From an uncultured Clostridia bacterium (GTDB lineage: Bacteria > Bacillota > Clostridia > Christensenellales > Borkfalkiaceae), in contig CAJFQM010000004.1 in NCBI GenBank assembly GCA_904419075.1, positions 1 through 64,000 on the forward strand: a DNA stretch of 64,000 bases, read 5' to 3'. Each line of letters starts with the position of its first letter. Positions within the stretch are counted from its first letter, which is position 1. Below the pieces are notes generated by a model that was not told where the DNA came from, ran no database searches, and worked only from the letters and a program-made list of their open reading frames with translations. Shown here one piece after another: positions 9,194 through 17,309 of this stretch. Position numbers and translations under genes: made by a program.

Positions 9194-10419
9194 AAAAAAT
9201 TCTTTCCGTTTTGATGGTTCCCTTGTTTTGTACCGCGTGCTTTGCGGGGTGCAACTCGGAGCCGGAAGATCCGCTCGCTTCGCTGAAAAGCGAACAGGCG
9301 CGTACGTATGCCGAACGGAGCATTTCTCTCAACGAATCAGTAAAAGAAAAATATTGGCAGAACGACGCTCTGTTCATGTATCACTATTACCCGAATTTTA
9401 CGACCGACGCGACGGGAGATATGAGTACGGCTTTTGTATGGCCATACACGGAAAACGTCGCCGCGAGCTGGCGTATCGCCACACTTTCCGACGGCGCAAA
9501 GGAGCAGGTAAGCGATTATTACAAAGCTCTTTTGGACGGGTTTGAATATTATCGCGCGTTCAGAACCGATTATCAGGTATATTGCGCCTCGCGCAGTACG
9601 GAAATCGGAATGGCGGCGGGAGATACATACTACGACGATAATATATGGATCAGTCGCGAATTTTTGAACGCATACGAAATATTCGGAGACGAAGAATATC
9701 TGGAATCGTCCGAAGGAGTCGCAAAATTTGTTTGGAGCGGCTGGGCAGACGACGAATTGGGCGGCATCTATTGGTGCGAGCAGAAGAAAAATTCGAGAAA
9801 TACCTGTTCCAATGCTCCGGCCGCATTGCTGTTCGCACGTCTGTACGAGGCGACGGGCGACGAGGAATGGCTGGATCGCGCCAAACGGGTGTACCAATGG
9901 ACTTACGATACTCTGCGCGACCCTGCCGATAACGTATATTGGGACAATATCAGCAACGAAGGAAATATCCAGACTTGGAAATTTACCTATAATACGGGCA
10001 GTATGATCGCCGCAGGGGTCAAACTGTACGAAATCACGAAAGAACAGGCCTATCTCGACCAGGCAAAGGCCAGTGCCGCGGGAGCTTACGGATATTGGTT
10101 CAAGGATAAAGAGGGGTTCGATTACAAGACGATCGATTCCGTCAATCCTTGGTTCAACGTACTGTTGTTCGATGCGTGGGTAGAACTTTACGAATACGAC
10201 CCCGAAACCACGCTCGTATACATCGAGGCGTATGAGGCTAACCTCAACCATGCCTATGATATGCTGCACGACGGATTGATGCCTTCGGACTGGGTTAACG
10301 GCTGGCCGAAAGACGACTCGGGAAATCCCGTCATCGAAAAAGCCGATGTGCTCGATATGGCGGCAAATTCCGAAAATTTCGGTACGCTCGCGTATTTTTA
10401 TGAATATGTTAAGGAGTAA
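9190..10419 (+). CDS. GH76 endo-alpha-1,6-mannanase lipoprotein
   Basis: This 409-residue surface enzyme has lipobox Cys21 (FAGC). The GH76 catalytic pair is Asp149-Asp150 in TYYDDNIWISREF. Other family blocks are FVWPYTENV, SNAPAALLFARLYEATG and WKFTYNTGSMIAAG. It should cut the alpha-1,6-mannose backbone of mannan outside the membrane, supplying oligosaccharides to the importer and GH125. The ATG overlaps the GH125 stop (ATGA) with AAGGAG upstream. A second GH76 follows after four bases; the two are clearly diverged, so they may prefer different branch patterns. Confidence 0.9.
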   Translation: MKKILSVLMVPLFCTACFAGCNSEPEDPLASLKSEQARTYAERSISLNESVKEKYWQNDALFMYHYYPNFTTDATGDMSTAFVWPYTENVAASWRIATLSDGAKEQVSDYYKALLDGFEYYRAFRTDYQVYCASRSTEIGMAAGDTYYDDNIWISREFLNAYEIFGDEEYLESSEGVAKFVWSGWADDELGGIYWCEQKKNSRNTCSNAPAALLFARLYEATGDEEWLDRAKRVYQWTYDTLRDPADNVYWDNISNEGNIQTWKFTYNTGSMIAAGVKLYEITKEQAYLDQAKASAAGAYGYWFKDKEGFDYKTIDSVNPWFNVLLFDAWVELYEYDPETTLVYIEAYEANLNHAYDMLHDGLMPSDWVNGWPKDDSGNPVIEKADVLDMAANSENFGTLAYFYEYVKE

Positions 10420-10423
10420 ATAA

Positions 10424-12127
10424 ATGAGAAAATTTGCAAAAGTTTTGGCTGCGACGTTTTCGTTTGTCTTTCTTTGCAGTGTATTCGTTTCCTGCGGAGG
10501 GGGAACGGATTCTTCTTCCGATTCGGGGGGAGAATCTACCTCTCAGGCGACGCCGGAGGAAGTATATTATACCGTCACGTATGATGCTGACGGCGGGAGC
10601 TTGGACGGAGAGGCGTCCGTTCAGGTAGAGAAAGGCAAGAGCATAACGTTGCCGTCTGCGGAGAAACAGGATTTTAAACTGAGCGGCTGGTATGACGGAG
10701 AGACGCTCGCAGGGGGTGCGGGGGAATCTTATACTCCCTCGGGGGACGTTACCTTAAAGGCGCACTGGGAGAGCGCTTTGCCCGATTACGCCGTCGTGAA
10801 CGAGGCGCGTGCGATTGAGTACGGAAAACTGATAAAAGAGCTGTATTGGAATTCTGAAACCAAACTGTCCAATCTGACTCCGGGCGGAGGGGTTCCGTTT
10901 TGCTGGCCGTTTACCGAACAGCTTTCCATGGTGAACGGAATTTTGCTGACGATGGACGAAACGCACGAAGATTATGAATTTTTCAGCAACTATTTGGTTG
11001 AGCTGATTGAAGGAATACGGCATTATCGGGTCAAGACCGTGAACATGAGCGACGGTGAATCGTGGGAGAATCCCGATTATTTCATAGCGGAATTCGGAGA
11101 GAATGACGGCAGTGCAAATTCGTATGCCATCTATAATTCAGGCAGGAACGACGGAGCGGTGGACAGCGTGAGTACGGGGCCGGACGGAATTTTCTTTGAC
11201 GACAATGTTTGGGTTGCAAAAGAATTTTATTATGCCTATATCAATCTCGGCGACGTAAAATACCTGAACGAATCCATTAATATCTTAAACTGGATTGTCG
11301 GAGAAGGTTACGAGGAGACGAAAGGCCTGAACGGTATTTATTGGAAATGGGCGGCAAAATTCAAATTCGAGGACAAGGCGGGCGGAGGCGGCTTGGATGA
11401 CAATAACCATGCTTCTCTGAACGCGTGCTCGTCCGCGCCTACGGCGATGATGCTCGTAAAATTGTATAACGCGATGGGCGACGAGAGTCTGAACGGGAAA
11501 TTTGAAACTCTGCGTACGGATTATCTTGCCAAGGCACAGAATATTTATGAATTCTGCTATTCCGTGCTCCGCAATCCCGAATCCGGCTGCCTGCGCGATA
11601 AAATATTCCTCAGAGAGGGCTTTGAAAGCATGACCGACCAGAACCAGCAGATTCAATTGGTGGATCAGCAGGAATTGGCTTATAATACCGGTACGTTCAT
11701 GACGGCGGGGGCCGAGCTGTATAATCAGGCAGTCGCGGCGGGCAAAGACGCCGTGGCGGAAGTATATCTTGGCAGAAACGAGCAGGTCGCGGAAGATGCC
11801 GACAGAAAGTTTGCCAACACACAAGTCGTAGAGGGACAGTATTCTTATGGAAATCACAGTTGGTTCACTTCGTTCCTGTTGGAAGGCTTTATCGATTTGA
11901 GCGACACCGTTCCCGCTTGTGCGGAATATATCGAACACATGCGCAGTTCGCTCGATTACGCTTGGAACAATAATCGCGCGGAGGATAAACTTGTCAGTCC
12001 CGCATGGATAGAGGGCTGGGATAGTTTCAGCGATAACGGAGTCAACAGCGAGGGCAACCCCCGTCAGATTCTGCTTCAATCCGCCAATGCACATTGTTAC
12101 GCCATGCTCGCGCGCTATTACGCCTGA
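10424..12127 (+). CDS. GH76 mannanase lipoprotein with InlB-type repeat
   Basis: This 567-residue lipoprotein (Cys24 in FVSC) has a Ser-rich linker, then a module at about 48-116 of the Listeria-Bacteroides (InlB B) type (YTVTYDADGG ... GWYDGE ... LKAHWE), then a GH76 domain with the catalytic pair Asp259-Asp260 in IFFDDNVWVAKEF. It is longer than its neighbour, with extra loops in the catalytic domain (about 400-470). The B-repeat probably lifts the enzyme off the membrane through the wall or binds glycan; that is an inference. It is the last gene of the operon and is followed by a strong hairpin at 12165-12209. Confidence 0.88.
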   Translation: MRKFAKVLAATFSFVFLCSVFVSCGGGTDSSSDSGGESTSQATPEEVYYTVTYDADGGSLDGEASVQVEKGKSITLPSAEKQDFKLSGWYDGETLAGGAGESYTPSGDVTLKAHWESALPDYAVVNEARAIEYGKLIKELYWNSETKLSNLTPGGGVPFCWPFTEQLSMVNGILLTMDETHEDYEFFSNYLVELIEGIRHYRVKTVNMSDGESWENPDYFIAEFGENDGSANSYAIYNSGRNDGAVDSVSTGPDGIFFDDNVWVAKEFYYAYINLGDVKYLNESINILNWIVGEGYEETKGLNGIYWKWAAKFKFEDKAGGGGLDDNNHASLNACSSAPTAMMLVKLYNAMGDESLNGKFETLRTDYLAKAQNIYEFCYSVLRNPESGCLRDKIFLREGFESMTDQNQQIQLVDQQELAYNTGTFMTAGAELYNQAVAAGKDAVAEVYLGRNEQVAEDADRKFANTQVVEGQYSYGNHSWFTSFLLEGFIDLSDTVPACAEYIEHMRSSLDYAWNNNRAEDKLVSPAWIEGWDSFSDNGVNSEGNPRQILLQSANAHCYAMLARYYA

Positions 12128-12164
12128 AACATTGCACAAAGCATGAGTTATGAGTTCAAAAGTT

Positions 12165-12214
12165 TTGCGAAAGAGGTCGGAAACCTTTGGCGCCCGACCT
12201 CTTTCGCAAATTTC
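12165..12214 (+). terminator. terminator of the mannan operon
   Basis: A perfect 16-bp stem (12165-12180 with 12194-12209; TTGCGAAAGAGGTCGG on the left arm) around a 13-base loop. The tail is ATTTCCTTTC, so the T-run is interrupted. Confidence 0.75.
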
Positions 12215-12361
12215 CTTTCTCTCGGAATTGTACCTTAGAATTGGGTGCGAGAATGCAAAAAAACTCTGAATTTCTTTCTTAACGAGGCTGGCGGTACGGC
12301 AGGTATCCATTCAAAATTGTAAATCTAAAATACGATTATTAATATGATAAACTCTTAAAGA

Positions 12362-12394
12362 TGAAAATTGTGTGAAAATTGTGTGGAAACTGTT
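12362..12394 (+). repeat. three tandem 11-bp units at a -35 box
   Basis: TGAAAATTGTG occurs twice back to back (12362-12372, 12373-12383), then once degenerate (TGGAAACTGTT, 12384-12394) running into the -35 box. The spacing equals one helical turn. A related TCAAAATTGTA lies at 12311-12321. This looks like an array of regulator half-sites on one face of the DNA. Confidence 0.5.
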
Positions 12395-12421
12395 GACAAT
12401 TCGAAAAGGTAGTGATAAGAT
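12393..12421 (+). promoter_or_regulatory. promoter of the LacI-family gene
   Basis: Consensus TTGACA (12393-12398), 17-base spacer, TAAGAT (12416-12421). The transcript would start near 12428 and carry about 180 untranslated bases that include the operator at 12554-12567. Confidence 0.7.
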
Positions 12422-12553
12422 ATGATTGTATCACAAAAGAATTGTTTTTTGGCTTAGAGAAAGAAGTTTTCACATGATTTGTGAATGCCTCGAAAAGCAG
12501 AACGTAAATACCCGATCGACCAATAAGTGTAGATTCGGGTAAAAAATTACAGG

Positions 12554-12567
12554 CCGTTAACGATAAC
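12554..12567. promoter_or_regulatory. LacI-family operator, copy 1
   Basis: CCGTTAACGATAAC contains the dyad GTTAAC/GATAAC centred on CG, the usual form of a LacI-family operator. The same 14 bases recur at 13671-13684, and CAAAAAT follows at the same distance in both copies. Its position in the leader of the LacI gene suggests self-control, by blocking elongation or an unseen promoter. Confidence 0.65.
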
Positions 12568-12607
12568 AATTGCAAAAATCGATCAATTAATTGAGATAAA
12601 AGGGGGG

Positions 12608-13624
12608 ATGAAAGAAACAGGGCGACGGGAGTTGCCAAAGGTGTGGTGGAATATGAAAAAGATGAGAGTGACTGTAAGAGATGTGGCGCGGGTGGCAAAC
12701 GTGACGCCGCAGACAGTATCTCGGGCAATTCGAAATGCACCCGAAGTTTCGGCGGAGACGCGGGAGAAGGTGCTGAAAGTTGCTGCGGAGTTGAACTATG
12801 TGAAAAACAATTCGGCGAGTTCGCTCCGTTGCGGAAACAGCAAACTGATCGTTATCATCTACGATCATCTCGTCAACGTATATTTCTCTATCATGATTGA
12901 TTATCTGCAAGCGTGTTTCAGGGAACGGGATTATTCTATTTTGATGATGTCCGTAACCAAACATCGGCTCGACCGTGCGGATTACGAGTTTGCGGTATCG
13001 CACAATGTCGCGGGGATTATAAGTTTCCTTGAACCCAGCGAAGAAGTGACGGAAATGCTGGATAGTTTTGTCGTACCGATACTTCTTTTCGGCAGACGGA
13101 CGGACGTCAAATCGATTGATTACATTTGCATGGATGACGAAAAGGGAGGCAGATTGGCGGCTCGGCGTTTTCTTGAAGAGGGATGCAGGCGTTCCGTGTA
13201 TGTGAGCGTCGGAACTGCTTCCTGTGCATACGATCGTTTTATGGGGTTCAAAAGAGAATTGGAAAACGCGGGCGCGCGGACTCCCGTTCTCTTAGATTCC
13301 ATGGAGAATTTCGAGGAAAAATTTTTTGCTCTGTTTGCAAATTCCGAAACGAGTCCCGATTCGTTCTTTTGTTTCAGCGATATGATCGCGTTTGACATTG
13401 TCTGCCGTTTGGAAAAAGCAGGCATCGAAAATGTGCAGGTTATCGGTTTCGACGATATCCAAAAAGAAATCCGCATTCCTCGCCGCCTCGTTTCCGTCGG
13501 AACGGATAAACGCGCGATGGCGGAACGGGCAGTAAATGTTCTCGTTTCTCGTATAGAAAAAGGACGCGGCCCGCGCGTATCCGATACGTTCGACGTCTAT
13601 TTGGACGAAAATCTTGTTTTTTGA
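12608..13624 (+). CDS. LacI-family transcriptional regulator
   Basis: A 338-residue repressor with an N-terminal helix-turn-helix (VTVRDVARVANVTPQTVSRA, about residues 21-40), the hinge-helix region (to about 75) and a periplasmic-binding-like effector domain (SKLIVIIYDHL, SHNVAGIISF, DRFMGFKREL, VIGFDDIQKEI). It probably controls the arabinan operon that follows, and itself, through the duplicated operator at 12554 and 13671. Start choice: ATG 12608 has AGGGGGG directly against it, which is very close. ATG 12653 (MKKMRVTVRDVA) gives the usual family N-terminus with GGTGG upstream and may be the real start. The effector is unknown; an arabinooligosaccharide is the contextual guess. Confidence 0.9.
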   Translation: MKETGRRELPKVWWNMKKMRVTVRDVARVANVTPQTVSRAIRNAPEVSAETREKVLKVAAELNYVKNNSASSLRCGNSKLIVIIYDHLVNVYFSIMIDYLQACFRERDYSILMMSVTKHRLDRADYEFAVSHNVAGIISFLEPSEEVTEMLDSFVVPILLFGRRTDVKSIDYICMDDEKGGRLAARRFLEEGCRRSVYVSVGTASCAYDRFMGFKRELENAGARTPVLLDSMENFEEKFFALFANSETSPDSFFCFSDMIAFDIVCRLEKAGIENVQVIGFDDIQKEIRIPRRLVSVGTDKRAMAERAVNVLVSRIEKGRGPRVSDTFDVYLDENLVF

Positions 13625-13670
13625 AATTTTAAAAAAGAATTTTTGTTGTTCCTAATATTTTTATTTTACT

Positions 13671-13684
13671 CCGTTAACGATAAC
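13671..13684. promoter_or_regulatory. LacI-family operator, copy 2
   Basis: CCGTTAACGATAAC is identical to the copy at 12554-12567. It covers the -35 box of the promoter for the next operon, so a bound repressor would exclude RNA polymerase. Confidence 0.7.
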
Positions 13685-13702
13685 GATCTCAAAAATTAAA
13701 AT
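13674..13702 (+). promoter_or_regulatory. promoter of the arabinan operon
   Basis: TTAACG (13674-13679) lies inside the operator, followed by a 17-base spacer and TAAAAT (13697-13702). The -35 match is moderate. The transcript would start near 13709 and enter the paired palindromes about 10 bases later. Confidence 0.5.
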
Positions 13703-13717
13703 TGTGCAAGTTGCTCC

Positions 13718-13763
13718 AAAAGGCCTAGGCCTTTTGTTAATTCAAGGTTTTGAATTAACAAAA
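13718..13763. repeat. two overlapping palindromes in operon leader
   Basis: AAAAGGCCTAGGCCTTTT (13718-13735) is a perfect 18-bp palindrome. Its last TTTT begins a second dyad, TTTTGTTAATTCAA (13732-13745) with TTGAATTAACAAAA (13750-13763), a 14-bp stem around GGTT. The same design with different sequence occurs at 24451-24496. The shared TTTT means the two hairpins compete for four bases. Either could act in attenuation or as a binding site. Confidence 0.6.
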
Positions 13764-13893
13764 AAACTTATCCGGCAACAACCGCAAGCGGCAGACGGGC
13801 GGCAGAAAAAGGTTATTGCAACGGAGAGAAAAAATAAGGAAAAAGCCTGAAAGGGTAGATATAGAAATCAAAAAACGAGGAGGAACAGGGAAA

Positions 13894-13929
13894 ATGGTAT
13901 GGTTTAGTATAAAAACATTTTTTATGTAA
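13894..13929 (+). other. possible 11-codon leader peptide
   Basis: ATG 13894 follows GAGGAGG (13877-13883) at 10 bases and reads MVWFSIKTFFM before TAA. It lies in the leader of the arabinan operon. The strong ribosome site is the only support, and a chance frame is quite possible. Confidence 0.25.
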
Positions 13930-14028
13930 GTTCGTAACCTTGTAGTTCCGTTCGTCCGGAACGCAAATTTTAGTGAAAAAGGAATGAAAATTCCAAATAA
14001 ATAAAAAACTATGATTCAGGAGGCAATT

Positions 14029-16059
14029 ATGAAAAAGACACTGAAATTCGTATGTTCTTCCGTGCTCACTCTGTGTTTGGCGGCGGGTGTTCTTGCTGGA
14101 TGCGGGGAGAAGAAAAACAACAGCGAAGAAGATACCGAGTTCACTTGGTCGGGAATGACCGAAGCCACGGTAGTAGCAGGAACGCCGTTTGATCTGTTAG
14201 ACGGCGTAAAAGTCACGAATGCGGCGGGGGAAGATATTTCGTCGTCGGTCACGGTACTCACTCTTGACGAGAACGAAGCCGAATTGACGGAACTGGGGGT
14301 ATATGACGATTATGACGATTTCGACTACCATATTACGGGCGTCTATACCGTTTATTATATGGCTACCGATGACGGAGTAAAGGATTTTGAATCCCGTGAA
14401 ATTACGGTAGAACAGCAATATAATCTTTCTAACGGGGATTTTGCCGTGGAGAGCAATGACGGTTTTTACGGTTGGCAGCTCGATACCCCGGGCGGAAGCG
14501 CGACTATGGAAAAAGTGACCGAAAATGGAGTGAAAAAGCCCAAGTTCAGCATCGAGGGGCTGGGGAATGCGTGGTATTCGCTGCAATATATGTCCTCCGT
14601 CAATCTGCTTGAAGGAGAAACATATAAAATCACCGTCAACGCCAAGTCCGACAGCGGAAAATCCGTTTCTTTCGGATTTGAAAACCCTGCCACGAATTAT
14701 TCTATGATGCAGGGGCTTACGCCTTATAAGTTGAGCTCCGAATATGCGGATTATGTCAGCTATTATACGGCGGATAAAGATTATACCAATGCCAAAGCGG
14801 TGCTTTATTTCGGTTATATTTTGGAAGAGGATACGACGAAAGCCTATGACGTGACCATTAACAGCATCAAGATCGAAAAAGTGCAAAGATGCGGCGAGGT
14901 GACGTTTGAAGGGCTCGACAGCGTTACGTATTATGCGGAATCCGAAGAACTTAAAGAGTTTATAGCAAATCCCAAGGCGGGTGTGACGGCGAAGAGCGGA
15001 GATACCGATCTTACCGATCGAATTACCGTGATGGGACAGGTTTCCGAACAAATCATGGAGGGTACAAATTATACCCTTGCTTATGTAGTCGAAAACGAAA
15101 ACGGGCCTTCGGCTATCGGTTATCGTTCGATCAAAGTGCGTTTGCAGAAGGAACATCCTTACAGTTTAAGCAACGGGACGTTCGACAACGATATCAAATA
15201 TTGGACTCAGGACGTCAATGCACAAAATCCCGGCAAAGCGACATTTGAATGGGTAGAAGGCGATGAAAAAGAAGGGGCGGCAAAAATCACCATTGAAAAT
15301 CCTTCGACCGATGGATGGCACATTCAATTCCGCCAAGACGTCTCCATGGAAAAGAATACCAACTATATCATCAAAATCCGCGCGAAAGCGAGCCGCAACC
15401 GTTCGATGAATCTCGAACTTAACGCGGGAACCAATTATTCTTATGCAATCAATTTGACTACAGAATATACCGTAACGGAAATTTATTATTCCGCGCCCAA
15501 TAATACGACGGGCTTCCGTTTCCTGCTCGGCGGCGGAGGATCGGAAAACAACGGAAGCGTCATTTGGATCGATTATGCGGAAATTACGCTCGACCCCGAC
15601 ACGACGAAATACGAGGGCTGGCAGTTGAAGAATTCTGACTTTGAATACGGCATGAGACATTGGGGGTCGGAAGGTTCTTCCTTCGTAGAAGGTTCGGATG
15701 ATAACGGTACTTATGTTTCCACAACTTTTGAAAACGATACGGGCGCCGATTGGAATATTCAGCTTCGCCAGGACGGAAAAGAGTTTGAAGCGGGCAAGAC
15801 CTATAAATTGATCGTAAAAGCGTCGTCCACGGTGGCCAGAAACATCAAAGTGGAAATCAACCCGAATCAGGATTCGTCAAAAGGCAAAAATACGACGTTT
15901 GCGTTAACCGAAGAAATCCAGACGTTTGAATTTGAATTTTCGTTCGACGAAGCTGCGAGCGGAACGCGCGTCGGAATGTTGCTCGGCGGCAGCGGAATCA
16001 AGGGTTCCACGGTCAAAATTTACCAGTTCGAGATCGTGGAAGTTTCGGCGGACGCTTAA
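14029..16059 (+). CDS. carbohydrate-binding lipoprotein with repeated CBM4/9-like modules
   Basis: A 676-residue lipoprotein (Cys25 in LAGC) with no recognisable catalytic domain. An N-terminal Ig-like segment (about 45-125) resembles Cry22/DUF5011 domains (ATVVAGTPFDLLDGV ... GVYTVYYMATDDG). Then come three beta-sandwich modules like CBM_4_9 at about 130-290, 375-525 and 530-675; the last two share the pattern NGTFD/NSDFE...W ... WHIQFRQD/WNIQLRQD. A second Ig-like segment (about 295-370) separates the first two modules. It should hold polysaccharide at the cell surface for the GH43 enzymes and importer of its operon. ATG 14029 follows CAGGAGG; an upstream in-frame ATG at 14011 lies before that ribosome site. 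Confidence 0.8.
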   Translation: MKKTLKFVCSSVLTLCLAAGVLAGCGEKKNNSEEDTEFTWSGMTEATVVAGTPFDLLDGVKVTNAAGEDISSSVTVLTLDENEAELTELGVYDDYDDFDYHITGVYTVYYMATDDGVKDFESREITVEQQYNLSNGDFAVESNDGFYGWQLDTPGGSATMEKVTENGVKKPKFSIEGLGNAWYSLQYMSSVNLLEGETYKITVNAKSDSGKSVSFGFENPATNYSMMQGLTPYKLSSEYADYVSYYTADKDYTNAKAVLYFGYILEEDTTKAYDVTINSIKIEKVQRCGEVTFEGLDSVTYYAESEELKEFIANPKAGVTAKSGDTDLTDRITVMGQVSEQIMEGTNYTLAYVVENENGPSAIGYRSIKVRLQKEHPYSLSNGTFDNDIKYWTQDVNAQNPGKATFEWVEGDEKEGAAKITIENPSTDGWHIQFRQDVSMEKNTNYIIKIRAKASRNRSMNLELNAGTNYSYAINLTTEYTVTEIYYSAPNNTTGFRFLLGGGGSENNGSVIWIDYAEITLDPDTTKYEGWQLKNSDFEYGMRHWGSEGSSFVEGSDDNGTYVSTTFENDTGADWNIQLRQDGKEFEAGKTYKLIVKASSTVARNIKVEINPNQDSSKGKNTTFALTEEIQTFEFEFSFDEAASGTRVGMLLGGSGIKGSTVKIYQFEIVEVSADA

Positions 16060-16088
16060 CGCCGATGCGGAAAAAAGGACGCATAACA

Positions 16089-17222
16089 ATGAAAAAAATA
16101 GTTGGTATATTGCTGACGGTTATCATGTTGACGGCGGGCTTCGGGGGGTGCGGCGAAAGCGCACCTTCCCAAAGCTCCGAAAGCTCGGGAAATACGCAGA
16201 CGGAGTACGATAATCCCGTCTACGAACCGGTATTCGCCGATCCTTGCATCATCGAATACGAGGGCAAATATTACGCTTATGCGACGGAAGACTACGGGCA
16301 GTGGAAGCCGAGCGACGATCCGCTCGAAAATATATCGAATAAGCAGATCGTACCCATTCTCGAATCGGATGACCTCGTGCATTGGTATTTCAAAAACGCC
16401 GCGTTCACCGCACGGGAAAAACCCGATTGGGGTACCTACGGTGCAAATGTCTGGGCTCCCGACGTCGTAAAAATCGGGGATACGTTCGTCATGTATTATG
16501 CTCTGTCGGTATGGGGAGATTCCGATCCCGGAATCGGCATAGCGACCGCGCCTCATCCTTTGGGGCCTTGGACGGATCAGGGAAAATTGTTCAAGTCCAG
16601 CGAAATCGGCGTGAACAATTCCATCGATCCTGCCGTGTTTCCTGATCAGGAAGGAAATTACTACATGATTTGGGGTAGTTTCCGCGGTCTGTACGGAGTG
16701 CGGTTGACGGATGACGGATTGGGATTGGAAGGCGGTTTAGAAAACGCGAAGGCGAATAAGACGCTCGTCGCGGGACTGGATACGAGTACGGCGTTTAATA
16801 TTGCCACGTATGAGGCACCCTATATCGTGTATAAAGACGGATATTATTATATGTTCGTATCCAGCGGTTCCTGCTGTGAGGGCTTGAATTCCACTTATCA
16901 TGTGCGCGTGGCAAGATCCAAGCAACCGCTCGGCCCGTACGTTGACGACGAAGGCAGGGATATGCTCGGAGAAAACCGTGGGGCGATCGTTTTGCAGGCG
17001 AGCGATGATTTCGTCGGAGTCGGGCATAATGCCGTCATTCAGGACGACGCGGGAAATTGGTATATCGTCTATCACGGATTCGATACGGAAGAACCGGGCA
17101 CTTACGGAAATTCCAACCGCAGATCGTTGCTCATAGATAAATTGGAATGGGACGGGGAATTCCCGCAGACCAAGGATAAAATCGCGGGCAAGAGCGGAAT
17201 GCCGCTTCCCGTCATTAAATAG
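16089..17222 (+). CDS. GH43 endo-arabinanase-like lipoprotein
   Basis: A 377-residue surface enzyme, lipobox Cys21 (FGGC). The five-bladed propeller residues of GH43 are visible: base Asp51 (FADPCI), pKa-setting Asp180 (NNSIDPAVF) and acid Glu242 (TYEAPYIVY). The paired cysteines in SSGSCCEGLNSTYHVRVARS and the GVGHN motif match 1,5-alpha-L-arabinanases. It should cut arabinan chains outside the cell. ATG 16089 follows AAAGGA; an upstream ATG at 16065 precedes that site. A hairpin at 17244-17268 separates it from the importer genes, probably setting relative expression within one operon. It is a paralogue of the lipoprotein at 21388-22455. Confidence 0.87.
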   Translation: MKKIVGILLTVIMLTAGFGGCGESAPSQSSESSGNTQTEYDNPVYEPVFADPCIIEYEGKYYAYATEDYGQWKPSDDPLENISNKQIVPILESDDLVHWYFKNAAFTAREKPDWGTYGANVWAPDVVKIGDTFVMYYALSVWGDSDPGIGIATAPHPLGPWTDQGKLFKSSEIGVNNSIDPAVFPDQEGNYYMIWGSFRGLYGVRLTDDGLGLEGGLENAKANKTLVAGLDTSTAFNIATYEAPYIVYKDGYYYMFVSSGSCCEGLNSTYHVRVARSKQPLGPYVDDEGRDMLGENRGAIVLQASDDFVGVGHNAVIQDDAGNWYIVYHGFDTEEPGTYGNSNRRSLLIDKLEWDGEFPQTKDKIAGKSGMPLPVIK

Positions 17223-17243
17223 TATCCGAACCCCGAAAAAACT

Positions 17244-17268
17244 TTCCGCGGCGATTCCTGCCGCGGAA
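17244..17268 (+). other. intergenic hairpin inside the operon
   Basis: A perfect 9-bp stem, TTCCGCGGC with GCCGCGGAA, around GATTCCT, without a T-run after it. It more likely protects the upstream mRNA end or tunes read-through than stops transcription fully. Confidence 0.5.
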
Positions 17269-17309
17269 GAAATTGCGCTATCAAATTTATAGACAGAGAG
17301 GTTTATTTT

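Larger units (their letters stand above)
12128..12607. other. 480-bp intergenic control region
   Basis: No gene is seen here. In order it holds the terminator of the mannan operon, three 11-bp repeat units, a strong promoter at 12393-12421, about 130 bases of untranslated leader, a LacI-type operator at 12554-12567, and a G-rich ribosome site before the LacI gene. Confidence 0.7.
13625..14028. other. 404-bp leader region of the arabinan operon
   Basis: No full gene is present. It holds operator copy 2 inside a promoter, two abutting palindromes (13718-13763), an 11-codon frame with a good ribosome site (13894-13929), a small GTTCCG/CGGAAC hairpin (13945-13962), and the ribosome site of the next gene. 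Confidence 0.65.

Noticed and set aside
12339-12740. 133-codon minus-strand frame across the LacI promoter
   Set aside because: It covers a clear promoter, operator and the start of the LacI gene on the other strand and has no ribosome site.
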